NCBI GenBank assembly: GCA_965199335.1
Contig: CBDAQZ010000004.1
Location: forward strand, 1 to 64,000
Reading direction: 5' to 3'
Length of the DNA stretch: 64,000 bases
Source of the DNA: CBDAQV01 sp965199335
GTDB lineage: Bacteria; Pseudomonadota; Alphaproteobacteria; CALMVH01
This document shows positions 26,421-34,801 of this stretch, in pieces (position 1 is the first letter of the stretch; each line of letters starts with the position of its first letter). The notes beneath the pieces were generated by a model that was not told the DNA's origin, made no database searches, and saw only the letters and a list, made by a program, of their open reading frames with translations. Made by a program: the position numbers and the translations under genes.

Positions 26421-27169
26421 AGCTTCAATACGTCGCCAAGTTGTTCGCGCACCACGCGCCTGGGCACTTCCTCGACCGCGCCTTCGGGCAGCTTGCCCAA
26501 TTGGAAGGGGCCGTAGGCGACCCGGATCAGGCGGTTGACGGTCAAGCCCATATGTTCGAACACGCGCCGGATCTCGCGGTTGCGGCCTTCCTGCAAACCG
26601 ACATTCAGCCACGAATTCGCGCCCTGGGTATTTTCCAGTTCGGCCTCGATCGGGCCATAGCGCACGCCTTCCACCGTAATGCCGCGCTTCAGCCGTTCCA
26701 GCGCCCCGGCGTCGACCCGGCCAAAGGCGCGCACGCGATAGCGCCGCATCCAACCGGTCGAGGGTAGTTCCAGATGCCGCGCCATGTCGCCGTCGTTGGT
26801 CAGCAGCATCAATCCTTCCGAGGTCAAATCCAGCCGACCGATGCTCATCAGGCGCGGCAGCCCAGCGGGCATCTGGTCGAAGATCGTCTGCCGCCCCTTC
26901 TCGTCGCGCCGCGTCGTCACCAGCCCGTGCGGCTTGTGATAGCGGAACAGCCGCGCCGGCTCGGCCTCGCCGACCGGCTTGCCGTCGACCAGGATATGGT
27001 CGGCATCGGTCACGATTGTGGCGGGCGTGCTCAGGACCGCGCCGTTCAGGGTCACGCGGCCCTCGGCGATCAATTTCTCGGCATCGCGGCGCGAACATAC
27101 CCCGGCACGCGACAGGCGCTTGGCGATGCGTTCGCCGCCCTGTTTGTCTTCTATGGCTTTTTCGGTCAT
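26417..27169 (-). CDS. rluB: RsuA/RluB-family rRNA pseudouridine synthase
   Basis: 250 residues from ATG 27169. S4 domain at residues ~12-60 (RIAKRLSRAGVCSRRDAEKLI), catalytic Asp114 in IGRLDLTSEGLMLLTNDG, and the GRNREIRRVFEHMG motif. Family members modify U2605 of 23S or U516 of 16S rRNA; the alphaproteobacterial members of this length are usually assigned to RluB. First gene of the overlapping rluB-tlyA-MIP run; divergent from tadA with only ~24 bases between starts. Confidence 0.9.
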   Translation of the reverse strand: MTEKAIEDKQGGERIAKRLSRAGVCSRRDAEKLIAEGRVTLNGAVLSTPATIVTDADHILVDGKPVGEAEPARLFRYHKPHGLVTTRRDEKGRQTIFDQMPAGLPRLMSIGRLDLTSEGLMLLTNDGDMARHLELPSTGWMRRYRVRAFGRVDAGALERLKRGITVEGVRYGPIEAELENTQGANSWLNVGLQEGRNREIRRVFEHMGLTVNRLIRVAYGPFQLGKLPEGAVEEVPRRVVREQLGDVLKL

Positions 27170-27193
27170 GTCGTGATGGTAGTGGCGGTCATC

Positions 27194-27652
27194 ATGGTAA
27201 GCCAGCCGGAAATCCAGGTCTTCCTGAATGCCGCCTTCGCACAGGCCGAAGCGTCCGCGGCGCGCGGCGAAGTGCCGGTGGGCGCGGTCATCGTCCACAA
27301 CGGTGAAATCGTCGCCGCGGCGGGCAACCGCACGATCGAGCTTGCCGATCCCACCGCCCATGCCGAGACACTGGCGATCCGGGCTGCCTGCGCCGCTCGT
27401 GGCGAGCCACGGCTACCGGAGTGCGACCTGTATGTGACACTGGAGCCTTGCGCCCTGTGCGCCGCCGCGATCTCGTTCGCGCGCATCCGCCGCGTTTATT
27501 TCTGCGCCTGGGACGCCAAGGGCGGGGCCATCGATCACGGCCCGCGCTTTTTCGGCCAGCCCACATGCCTGCACCGGCCCGAGGCTTATGGCGGATTCGA
27601 AGAAGCGCGCGCGGCGGAAATGCTGCGGCGTTTCTTCAGGGAACGGCGGTGA
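27194..27652 (+). CDS. tadA: tRNA-specific adenosine deaminase
   Basis: 152 residues from ATG 27194 (an in-frame ATG at 27176 would add six residues). Zinc and catalytic residues His56-Ala-Glu58 (AHAETL) and Cys86-x2-Cys89 (EPCALC) are present, with the GEVPVGAV start of the family. Converts A34 to inosine in tRNA-Arg(ACG). Divergent from rluB, forming a small RNA-modification locus. Confidence 0.95.
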   Translation: MVSQPEIQVFLNAAFAQAEASAARGEVPVGAVIVHNGEIVAAAGNRTIELADPTAHAETLAIRAACAARGEPRLPECDLYVTLEPCALCAAAISFARIRRVYFCAWDAKGGAIDHGPRFFGQPTCLHRPEAYGGFEEARAAEMLRRFFRERR

Positions 27653-28103
27653 CCTGTGCCTCCCAGGGGAAATCCACCCAGGTGTCCTGGCGCACTTCGA
27701 TCAACGCCTTGTCGATATAGCGCAGGCCCAGCGGCTTGGCGTAAAGCGACACGAAATAGGCTTTGGGCAGCATCTCGCGGATGATTTTTCCGGTGACGCC
27801 GGTGTCCACGATATCCTCAACCAGCAGCATGTCATCACCGTCGCCCGTAAGTTCCTTGAGGATCTGGACCTCGTGCTGTGACTGGATGGTGTGGTCGTAG
27901 CTGGAGATGCAGATCGTCTCCACCAGCTTGATCTTCAACTCGTAGGCGATGATCGTCGCCGGGATCAGCCCGGCACGGGCGCAGGCGATGATTCCCTTCC
28001 AGGGTTTCATATCCTTCACCTGCGCGGCAAGCTGGCGCGATTGTCGATCGATCTCCTCATAGGAAACCGACAGGCGATCGACGAATTTCTGATTTTCGGA
28101 CAT
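27636..28103 (-). CDS. gpt: Xanthine-guanine phosphoribosyltransferase
   Basis: 155 residues from ATG 28103. The PRPP-binding loop is LLVEDIVDTGVTG; WKGIIACARAGLIPA and ICISSYDHTIQ closely follow E. coli Gpt in order and spacing, as does QDTWVDFPW near the C-terminus. Salvages guanine and xanthine to nucleotides. Overlaps the convergent tadA by 17 bases; preceded by the DUF4864 gene on the same strand. Confidence 0.92.
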   Translation of the reverse strand: MSENQKFVDRLSVSYEEIDRQSRQLAAQVKDMKPWKGIIACARAGLIPATIIAYELKIKLVETICISSYDHTIQSQHEVQILKELTGDGDDMLLVEDIVDTGVTGKIIREMLPKAYFVSLYAKPLGLRYIDKALIEVRQDTWVDFPWEAQVTAVP

Positions 28104-28134
28104 GCGATCTTTTATGGGATCGCCGCCTCTACAA

Positions 28135-28563
28135 TCAAGCTTGCAGAACCGCCTGAGGCGAATCGACGATGCAGGAACCGACCTGCCATCCGGTCGAGGC
28201 AGCATGTTCCATCAGGAAATAGGCGGTCGAGTGACAACCATCGATGCCGATCAGGCTGATTTCCTGGACCAGAAGGCCATTCACTGCGTTCAGGGCATCG
28301 AATTCTATGAAACGGGACTGGCACAGCGGCTTGCAACCGCGGCGCATCGAGGACAGGAAGCGCTTGGCCGTTATCATCTCGCTCTGAAACTCTTCGCTGA
28401 GCAGGCCAAACGCCGTCTGCGCTTCGCCCTGACGCAGACAGTCGAGCATCTGGCGCACGGTCATCATGATGGCGGCGCGATCGGCCGGGCTTGCCAGCTC
28501 GTCATTCGCGGCCATCAGGGCATGAGGTGAGGCAAGAGCGGTAAAAACAAGGGAACGGAACAT
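28135..28563 (-). CDS. DUF4864-like secreted protein
   Basis: 142 residues from ATG 28563. Weak signal peptide (MFRSLVFTALASPHALMA). The pattern RAAIMMTVRQMLDCLRQGEAQTAF, then RFLSSMRRGCKPLCQSRFIEF, and a closing W.VGSCIV resembles DUF4864, an NTF2-like-sized domain of small alphaproteobacterial proteins with no known activity. 31 bases upstream of gpt. Confidence 0.65.
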   Translation of the reverse strand: MFRSLVFTALASPHALMAANDELASPADRAAIMMTVRQMLDCLRQGEAQTAFGLLSEEFQSEMITAKRFLSSMRRGCKPLCQSRFIEFDALNAVNGLLVQEISLIGIDGCHSTAYFLMEHAASTGWQVGSCIVDSPQAVLQA

Positions 28564-28670
28564 GGAGCTTCTTCCACAAAATTCGTTCCCCCTAGATGCA
28601 CCAGTTTTCTTTAAAGAACGGATAACGCTGCTGATATAAAGACTGGGGCAATACGCCCAAAAGGAAGAAA

Positions 28671-29483
28671 ATGTCATCGCCTGGACTTATAACCCTGCCA
28701 CCGTTGCAGCCAGCCATGGACAGGCCTTGCAAGCTGTGCGGCGCGTTGGCGCCCCATGTCGGCTCAGTAGACTTCAACCGCCATTCGACGCTCGACGGGA
28801 AGCCTGTACTGTCGCTTTCCCACGTACTCGTGCCGTATAATCGCTGCTCGGCATGCGGATTCCTGTTTTCCGCCGCCTTCGACGGCTGGAGCCAGGACGA
28901 TTTCAAGTGCCACATCTATAATTCGGACTATGCGCTGGTCGATCCCGATTACGAGACCGCGCGGCCGCTGGCGAACCTGACCTGGTTCGAAGCCCTGTTC
29001 GAGAAAGACAAGGCAACCCTGCGTATCCTGGATTACGGCGGCGGCAACGGCAGGCTAACGGATATCGCCCGCGAAGCCGGTTTTGCCGATTGTAGCAGTT
29101 ACGACCCGTTCGTACCTGAACATTCGACGACGCCATCCGGCACATATCAGCTGGTTAGCTGCTTCGAAACTATCGAGCACGTGCCGCAACCGCTGCAGAT
29201 CATCGAGACACTGTGCAATCTGGCAGGCGAAAGCGGATTGATCCTGTTCTCCACATTGCTGCAACCGGAAGAGATCGAACGGATTGGACTGAACTGGTGG
29301 TATGTAGTGCCGCGCAACGGTCATATCTCACTGTTTTCGCCCAAGAGCCTCCAGGACTCGTTCAACCGTTTTGGATTCCGCGTCGCCGCCTTCGACCACA
29401 ACAAATTCCTCGCTTTTCGCAACGTCCCCGAATTTGCCCGGCACATGTTCAAATCCTGGCTCAAGACCACCGAACAGGAATAG
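28671..29483 (+). CDS. Zinc-ribbon SAM-dependent methyltransferase
   Basis: 270 residues. N-terminal zinc ribbon with Cys20-x2-Cys23 and Cys59-x2-Cys62, then a Methyltransf_11/12-type domain with motif I ILDYGGGNGRLTDIA near residue 122. The ribbon-plus-methyltransferase architecture recalls deoxysugar C-methyltransferases (TylCIII/CloU type) but the long C-terminal domain of those enzymes is missing. Followed nine bases later by an RmlD-like reductase. Confidence 0.82.
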   Translation: MSSPGLITLPPLQPAMDRPCKLCGALAPHVGSVDFNRHSTLDGKPVLSLSHVLVPYNRCSACGFLFSAAFDGWSQDDFKCHIYNSDYALVDPDYETARPLANLTWFEALFEKDKATLRILDYGGGNGRLTDIAREAGFADCSSYDPFVPEHSTTPSGTYQLVSCFETIEHVPQPLQIIETLCNLAGESGLILFSTLLQPEEIERIGLNWWYVVPRNGHISLFSPKSLQDSFNRFGFRVAAFDHNKFLAFRNVPEFARHMFKSWLKTTEQE

Positions 29484-29492
29484 GAACTGCCC

Positions 29493-30383
29493 ATGACCGA
29501 TATCGTGATAACCGGCGGCAGCGGCATGCTGGGCCGCGCTTTAATGCGCGAACTGGCAGATTATGCCCCTGTCGGCACCGCCTTGAGCCGGGTGCGCGAC
29601 GGTCTGGAACGCCTCGACCTGCTTGACGAGCCAGCGCTGCGCGCATTCCTGGAGCGGCATCGGCCAAAAGTGGTCATACATGCCGCGGCCGAGCGGCGGC
29701 CCGACGTCAGCCAGCGCGAACCCGAACGGACGGCGGCGCTGAATGTGGACTCGACAAGGGCGCTGGCCAGGATCTCAGGCGAGATCGGGGCTTACGTGCT
29801 GTATCTTTCGACCGATTACGTCTTCGACGGCACGAAGCCGCCTTATGGCCCGGACGACGAAACGAACCCGCTGAACCTCTACGGCCAGACCAAGCGCGCC
29901 GGAGAACAGGCGCTACTGGCGGCGCTGCCGTCGGCCGGCGTGCTGCGCGTCGGCGTCCTGTTCGGACAGGTCGAAACCGCAGGCGAGAGCGCGGTGACGG
30001 TTTTGCTCGACGATGTGATGGGAAATAAACCGACCGCTATCGACGACTGGGCCCGGCGCTACCCGACATACATTCCGGATGTGGCCGTGTTGTGCCACCA
30101 GATGATCGAGGGTCACCTTGGCGGCGAGGACATGAGCGGTATCTGGCACTGGTGCGGTGACGAGCAGTTGAGCAAATACGACCAGACCGTAATGATCGGC
30201 AGGATCATGGGAATGCCGACGGACCATCTGACCGCCGACCCCGATCCGCCGCGGGGCGCACCGCGGCCGCGCGATTGCCGGCTGGATTGCTCGGGCCTGG
30301 AAACGCAGGGGCTGGGGCGACGGACACCCTTCAGGGACGCGCTGGAAACCTCGCTCCGGGAAAGCGGGCTGCTGCCTATTTGA
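29493..30383 (+). CDS. RmlD-like NAD(P)-dependent sugar-nucleotide reductase (extended SDR)
   Basis: 296 residues. Rossmann loop ITGGSGMLGRALM; active-site YLSTDYVFDG and YGQTKRAGEQ (Tyr-x3-Lys) match dTDP-4-dehydrorhamnose reductases; the same fold and similarly short C-terminal region occur in MAT2B, the regulatory subunit of methionine adenosyltransferase. No rmlABC neighbours are present, so rhamnose synthesis is doubtful. Operon with the methyltransferase. Confidence 0.82.
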   Translation: MTDIVITGGSGMLGRALMRELADYAPVGTALSRVRDGLERLDLLDEPALRAFLERHRPKVVIHAAAERRPDVSQREPERTAALNVDSTRALARISGEIGAYVLYLSTDYVFDGTKPPYGPDDETNPLNLYGQTKRAGEQALLAALPSAGVLRVGVLFGQVETAGESAVTVLLDDVMGNKPTAIDDWARRYPTYIPDVAVLCHQMIEGHLGGEDMSGIWHWCGDEQLSKYDQTVMIGRIMGMPTDHLTADPDPPRGAPRPRDCRLDCSGLETQGLGRRTPFRDALETSLRESGLLPI

Positions 30384-31737
30384 TACGTTTGGCGGCGCCC
30401 GCCATGATGCGCTTGGCGAGGGCCTCGTAATCGTCGCCGAAATGATGTCCGCCCTCGGTCTTGATCAAATCGTCCTTTGCCGCTTCCGGCGTGGTGCAGG
30501 CCGACTCGTCCGCCTCGTCGACGCCGTAGAAACACTGGACCAGAGACGGATTGATCTTGGTCAGCTCGGGCCCGACCAGGCGGGTCTGGGACGTGGCGGC
30601 ATCGGAAAAGAATTCGGAGACCGTGATCTCGAACCTGGTATTGCGCGACAGGGCCAGCAGCGACAGCTGGCCAACCCTAGCCCTGTCGTCCAAGGTCATG
30701 CGATTGTAGGCGAAGGGCAGGATGTCGGCCCCGAACGAATAGCCGACCAGCACGAACCGGTTGATCTTCCAAGCCTGGCTGTAATGTTCGACGATACGGT
30801 CGATATCGTGGGCGACCACTTCCGGCCGCTTCGGTTGCCAGAAATACAGCAGCGAATCGACCCCGACGACCGGTACCCCGTTGGCAGCCAGCGTCTGGCC
30901 CAACGTGCGGTCGAGATCCCGCCAGCCGCCATCGCCCGACCAGATGATCGCGATATAAGGCGCGGGCTTCGCAGCCGCGATTTCGATCAGGGGCAGGTCC
31001 TCCAGGCTGTTCGGGTCCTTGTTGACCGCGCTGTCCAGCAGCGGCTTTGCCAGAAACGCCAGCTGGTCGGCAAGCTGTTGACCGGCAGGAGGCTGTATCA
31101 ATTCCGCCTTGTCGATGTCACCCAGCCAGTCCGCGACATCGTCGCTTCCCTGCGCGGCGGGCTGGACCCGCCATGGCAGGCTGACATCCGCGGATGGCAG
31201 CCACGACCGGGAGCCGGCAGCGCTACCGATACCGCAGAAATTCAACTTCGCGGAGACAGCCGGCGTGAAGTCGATGCTGACACCGCCGGCAAAGGAATAG
31301 CTGGGAGCCTCGGCAAGCAGCGTATAGACCAGCACGCCGCCCTGCCCGACCGATGCCAGAACCGGCAGGCGAAAATCGGGGAACGCCAGCTTGCGCTGGA
31401 TGGCGTGGTTCAGCTCCTCGACCTCGCTGGAAAGCCAGAGGCATTCGCCCCTGTCGCCGGTCATCGCGGCCAGGTAGGCGTGCGTATCGACCACGGCAAC
31501 CGCGGCACCGAGCCCCGCCAGCTTGCCGATCAGCGGCCTGGCGGCGGAACCGTGCGGATCGTCGGAAAACAGAATGACGACATCCAGCGCCTTTGCCCGC
31601 GGCAGGAACACGGGAACCTTGCCCAGCCGTCCGCCATCGATCGTGACCGGCGCGGCCGCCTGGGCGGCGCGCGGCTGCGGGCATGTCAGGAAAAGGCACA
31701 GCAGCGCGCCAAGAAGAATTTTGCCGATCGAATTCAT
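30376..31737 (-). CDS. acvB: AcvB/VirJ-family periplasmic lipase (lysyl-phosphatidylglycerol hydrolase)
   Basis: 453 residues from ATG 31737 with a signal peptide (LLGALLCLFLTCPQPRAAQA). It has two related halves; the C-terminal half carries AIIWSGDGGWRDLD and the nucleophile elbow GYSFGADILPF, which define the VirJ domain. In Agrobacterium AcvB hydrolyses the lysyl-PG made by LpiA and is needed for virulence. Here the probable synthase (mprF) lies ~20 kb to the right, across the phage remnant. Overlaps the convergent reductase gene by eight bases. Confidence 0.88.
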   Translation of the reverse strand: MNSIGKILLGALLCLFLTCPQPRAAQAAAPVTIDGGRLGKVPVFLPRAKALDVVILFSDDPHGSAARPLIGKLAGLGAAVAVVDTHAYLAAMTGDRGECLWLSSEVEELNHAIQRKLAFPDFRLPVLASVGQGGVLVYTLLAEAPSYSFAGGVSIDFTPAVSAKLNFCGIGSAAGSRSWLPSADVSLPWRVQPAAQGSDDVADWLGDIDKAELIQPPAGQQLADQLAFLAKPLLDSAVNKDPNSLEDLPLIEIAAAKPAPYIAIIWSGDGGWRDLDRTLGQTLAANGVPVVGVDSLLYFWQPKRPEVVAHDIDRIVEHYSQAWKINRFVLVGYSFGADILPFAYNRMTLDDRARVGQLSLLALSRNTRFEITVSEFFSDAATSQTRLVGPELTKINPSLVQCFYGVDEADESACTTPEAAKDDLIKTEGGHHFGDDYEALAKRIMAGAAKRIK

Positions 31738-31785
31738 TTGAGTATCGATTCCCATCCGGAGCGGGGAAACTCAAGAAAAATTAAT

Positions 31786-32448
31786 TCATTGCCGGCTACC
31801 GTCATCCCGCCACTTGTCCTCCATCCCGTCCCGCACCCGCAACGTCACAAGCAATTCCTGAGCCTCCCGGCTGTAATCGGCGCTGGCGATACGGTCCAAT
31901 GCTTCGAGCCCGCGGACCAGAGCGCCGATACGCTGCCGCAACACCGGCGGGACGGCGTCCACCCGGCGCGAGATCAGTATGCCGTCGATACGTACGATGT
32001 CATACGCGATCACCTGACCCATCAGCCCGCCGGACCGTTCGTAGAGGCACACATTGCGTAACAAGGCAAATACGTGGGGCCCGATCTGGTTCAGCGCGGC
32101 AAGGCAGTTCCAATAACGCATCTTCATCCGCGCCAAATAGGCATCGTCCAGGGGCCGCGCCGCGCCGCGATCCTGGCGTTCCAGCGAACTGCCGGCCGGA
32201 TCGGGCCTGCCGATATAGGCGCGGTAACAGCGTTCGAACTCCAGCCCGGCATCGTAATGGTCGTCGTCGATGATCCGGCGTCCGCGCAACACGCCGAGCG
32301 CGGACATATCCTCCCGCACCGAGCCAGTCATGGCGATCTTGCGCGCCAGCAGCTCGGGCGTCCCGCGATCGGTTTCGGGGATCAGACGCCCCCGCGAATC
32401 GCGCGCACCTTCTTTGCGTTTCGGACCACCCTTGCGAAGCTTTGCCAT
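31786..32448 (-). CDS. Hypothetical phage-type protein (220 aa)
   Basis: 220 residues from ATG 32448, with GGAG nine bases upstream. Basic N-terminus (MAKLRKGGPKRKEGARDSRGR region), then TPELLARK and a helical body with DDHYDAGLEFERCYR. From memory, short proteins with TPEL..R, then GLEFERLY-like text occur near terminase genes in alphaproteobacterial prophages; I could not check this. A GAAC-N7-GAAC box (32464-32478) lies directly upstream, almost identical to one next to the portal gene at 49 kb, supporting a phage link. Confidence 0.6.
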   Translation of the reverse strand: MAKLRKGGPKRKEGARDSRGRLIPETDRGTPELLARKIAMTGSVREDMSALGVLRGRRIIDDDHYDAGLEFERCYRAYIGRPDPAGSSLERQDRGAARPLDDAYLARMKMRYWNCLAALNQIGPHVFALLRNVCLYERSGGLMGQVIAYDIVRIDGILISRRVDAVPPVLRQRIGALVRGLEALDRIASADYSREAQELLVTLRVRDGMEDKWRDDGSRQ

Positions 32449-32463
32449 GACGAACTCCAGTGA

Positions 32464-32478
32464 GAACATAACAAGAAC
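32464..32478. promoter_or_regulatory. GAAC-N7-GAAC box, alphaproteobacterial LexA-type
   Basis: GAACATAACAAGAAC, i.e. GTTC-N7-GTTC on the minus strand, ends 15 bases before the start codon of the 220-residue gene, with TATAGG a little further upstream. GTTC-N7-GTTC is the established LexA target in Rhodobacter, Caulobacter and Rhizobium. Repression by LexA and SOS induction are inferred. Confidence 0.55.
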
Positions 32479-32590
32479 ATCGTAGCCTATAAAAGTGCCG
32501 TGGGGAACGGAAAAAAGGTTAATCCGGCTTTAAATTATTTGCGTCATGTTCGGATGAACGATACGCATCATCAGTACAGGATCGCCCACT

Positions 32591-32848
32591 ATGCGCCTCC
32601 GCATCCTCGCCGCCGGACTAGTGTTTGCAACCATGACTGCCAATCTGCACGCAGGGCAACTGGTGACCATGCATGACGAAAAACAGGCTATCGCCTACTG
32701 CGCGGGCGGCGGTGTCGTGTGGCTGGATCTCACGAGCTTCCGCTACGTCTACAAGGGCTCGAAATTCTATGGGAAGGGCAAGAACGCGGCTTATGTCTGT
32801 GAGGTGCAGGCCATCCAGGCAGGGGGACAGCCCGCACCCCAGAAATAA
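32591..32848 (+). CDS. Small secreted protein (85 aa)
   Basis: Signal peptide MRLRILAAGLVFATMTANLHA. The mature chain has the pattern VVWLDLTSFRYVYKGSKFYG followed by KNAAYVCE, which resembles a widespread family of tiny periplasmic proteins whose core reads V.W.......YH..G...YG.T..G.YMC. No function is known to me. Two cysteines may pair. Convergent with the next gene (five-base gap). Confidence 0.65.
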   Translation: MRLRILAAGLVFATMTANLHAGQLVTMHDEKQAIAYCAGGGVVWLDLTSFRYVYKGSKFYGKGKNAAYVCEVQAIQAGGQPAPQK

Positions 32849-32853
32849 AGGCG

Positions 32854-33081
32854 TTACCTCCAGCCACGGCGATAACCGCCGCCAAAGTTCAGGGCAACCG
32901 AGGGGCCCGCATAGTAACCGTAAGCGGGATAGGCCGGCTCGGCATAATAGCCCGGCGCGGCGTAATAGGCCGGAGCCGGCGCATAGGCGACCCGGGGCGG
33001 GGGTGGCGGCGGCGCAACCACACAGGCCGAAAGGCACAGGGTCAGGGCACCCAGCGATGCAATCGCGAAATTCCGTTTCAT
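32854..33081 (-). CDS. Small Pro/Tyr-rich lipoprotein
   Basis: 75 residues. Lipobox LSAC (Cys20) after a short hydrophobic stretch, then PPPPPP and repeated YA.P.YYA/GYYAEPAY segments, and a Gly/Arg-rich end. GGAGA precedes the ATG. An outer-membrane-anchored low-complexity protein common in proteobacteria; no biochemical role known. Confidence 0.7.
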   Translation of the reverse strand: MKRNFAIASLGALTLCLSACVVAPPPPPPRVAYAPAPAYYAAPGYYAEPAYPAYGYYAGPSVALNFGGGYRRGWR

Positions 33082-33249
33082 TCAGATCTCCTCCGGCCCA
33101 ATGGCCGCAGCGATGTAATGCCTACATCTATTTAACGTTCCAGATAGCCGTCTGTATGCGGCACCGGAATAAAGAACTTTTTATGCTTAAGGAGAGCATT
33201 GCGGCGGGAATCTGCTTGCAAAACTTAATAATTCGGTTAGATTGAACCC

Positions 33250-34770
33250 ATGGACGCAGCATCAGATAGCATCGCCTCAACGCCCTCCGCTCCGGTTTCG
33301 ACCCTGCTCGTTTCCGCGCCGCCGCCGGCGCCGACGATCAGCCTGCAGATGCTCGAAACCGATACAAGGGTAGAAAAGGTCGAGGCTGCAAGCTCTATTG
33401 GAGCTCAGGGTGCCACGACGATAAAGCAGGCCGTAACCCAGGCGCAAAACGTTCAGGGTGCGGCAAATGATAGCTTCCGTGGTCTTTTGAATGCAGACAC
33501 GAAATCACTTTTAAATGCGAAGCCGCTTCAGGTGATGCCGACTGCGACGCCGGAACAACAAAGGCTCAGCGACGCGGCAACCAGCCAGGTGGAAGCTGAA
33601 AATGCAAGATTCTTCGCAAGGCAGAACCAGGTTACTCTTAGAAGCAACGAGTCTCTGACTCCTACTCAGATAGCCGAACTCGCAGAAGACGCTCGAAACG
33701 TCCAACGTACGTTCAAGCGTGATGGCGTCAGCGAAGAAGTTAAGATTGCCGCCGCGACCCCGGCGAAAGTTTCCGAACCGGCACCTGCCAAGCCTGCGGC
33801 CCAATCGACCGCGATGTCGCTGACCGACCTTATCGATTCGCCTCCGGTCGTGAAAAGCAATGGCCCTGGCGCGATAGCTGCTTTGAATGCCGAACTTGGC
33901 ACCCCGGCGGTTACTGCCGCGCCTCAGGCCGGTGTCGCGCAATCTGTAGCGCCCTCCGTCGCAGCTCCGGCCAATGCCGGCGCCACGAGTGCCGCGCCCG
34001 CTGCAACCGAAATCAAGTCGGCCGCGCCCGTCGCAACGGAAATCAAATCGGCTGCACCCGGAGCTGCCGAAATCAGGGCGGCAACCCCGTTCAGCGCCGC
34101 AACGCCGCTTAACAGCACCGCCGCCAATGGCCTGGGCATTCAATCGCCGATCGCGGCTGCCTCTACGACGGCCAGCCCATTCTCCAGCGTGCTTGCCGCA
34201 GGCGTCCCGGGCACGGCCCAGGCATTCGAAACGCCGATCGTAACCTCGCAGACTCCAGTCGGTGCCATTCCGGTGCAGGGTCTGAATTCCACCCTCGAAC
34301 AGGCAATGGTCTCACCCTGGTCTTCGACCCAGGATGCCGGCCTCAACTCGTTCGGTCCCGGATCGCGCAGCAAGGCGACGACGACGGCCCCGGCAACCGA
34401 AGCTGCTGCAATGGCGGAAGTCTTCAAGCCGATGCCGACCGTTCCGTTCGGTCCCCTGGGTGTATTGCTGGGTGCGACAGGCATGACGAACACGCAAAGT
34501 GCCGTTGCAAGCGCTATGAGCGATAAGGATGTAAAACAAGCTATTACGGCAACAGATGCCCCCGTAACTGCGGACAGTTCCTTTAAATCCGTATCGCTGG
34601 CCTTTGTACCTACAGAGGGCACCGACGTGACCAGCCTGCTTCTGTCCAGCAGCAGACCCAAGGAAACCGTTCCGGTCGAAGCCGCCGCCCCTGCGGCGCC
34701 GGCAAAGGAACGGTCGATGAACATGGGTATGGCCGGTCCCAGCTTCGGTGGTTCACTCGGCACCAGCTGA
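33250..34770 (+). CDS. Large Ala/Pro/Ser/Thr-rich protein, unknown
   Basis: 506 residues with no signal peptide or membrane helix. Almost entirely low-complexity (Ala, Pro, Ser, Thr, Val), with a short helical charged region at ~115-165 (EQQRLSDAATSQVEAENARFF) and three imperfect decapeptide repeats near residues 250-280 (AAPAATEIKS, AAPVATEIKS, AAPGAAEIRA). The C-terminus is Gly/Ser-rich (FGGSLGTS). Probably disordered; could be secreted by a signal-less route or be structural. Ribosome site is weak, so the start is uncertain. Confidence 0.6.
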   Translation: MDAASDSIASTPSAPVSTLLVSAPPPAPTISLQMLETDTRVEKVEAASSIGAQGATTIKQAVTQAQNVQGAANDSFRGLLNADTKSLLNAKPLQVMPTATPEQQRLSDAATSQVEAENARFFARQNQVTLRSNESLTPTQIAELAEDARNVQRTFKRDGVSEEVKIAAATPAKVSEPAPAKPAAQSTAMSLTDLIDSPPVVKSNGPGAIAALNAELGTPAVTAAPQAGVAQSVAPSVAAPANAGATSAAPAATEIKSAAPVATEIKSAAPGAAEIRAATPFSAATPLNSTAANGLGIQSPIAAASTTASPFSSVLAAGVPGTAQAFETPIVTSQTPVGAIPVQGLNSTLEQAMVSPWSSTQDAGLNSFGPGSRSKATTTAPATEAAAMAEVFKPMPTVPFGPLGVLLGATGMTNTQSAVASAMSDKDVKQAITATDAPVTADSSFKSVSLAFVPTEGTDVTSLLLSSSRPKETVPVEAAAPAAPAKERSMNMGMAGPSFGGSLGTS

Positions 34771-34801
34771 TCTTTCGAGCTTTATCTAAGGCCGCCTAGT
34801 C

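Noticed and set aside
26421..27098. Long N-terminal extension of TlyA
   Set aside because: It is the shadow of rluB in another frame; TTG 26420 overlapping the rluB stop gives the correct S4-domain start.
30442..32061. 539-codon plus-strand open frame
   Set aside because: Gln/Arg-rich antisense shadow of acvB and the next gene; no family motifs.
33183..33245. 20-codon open frame just before the 506-residue gene, possible leader peptide
   Set aside because: Has AAGGAG inside instead of before it and no hint of control codons or alternative hairpins.
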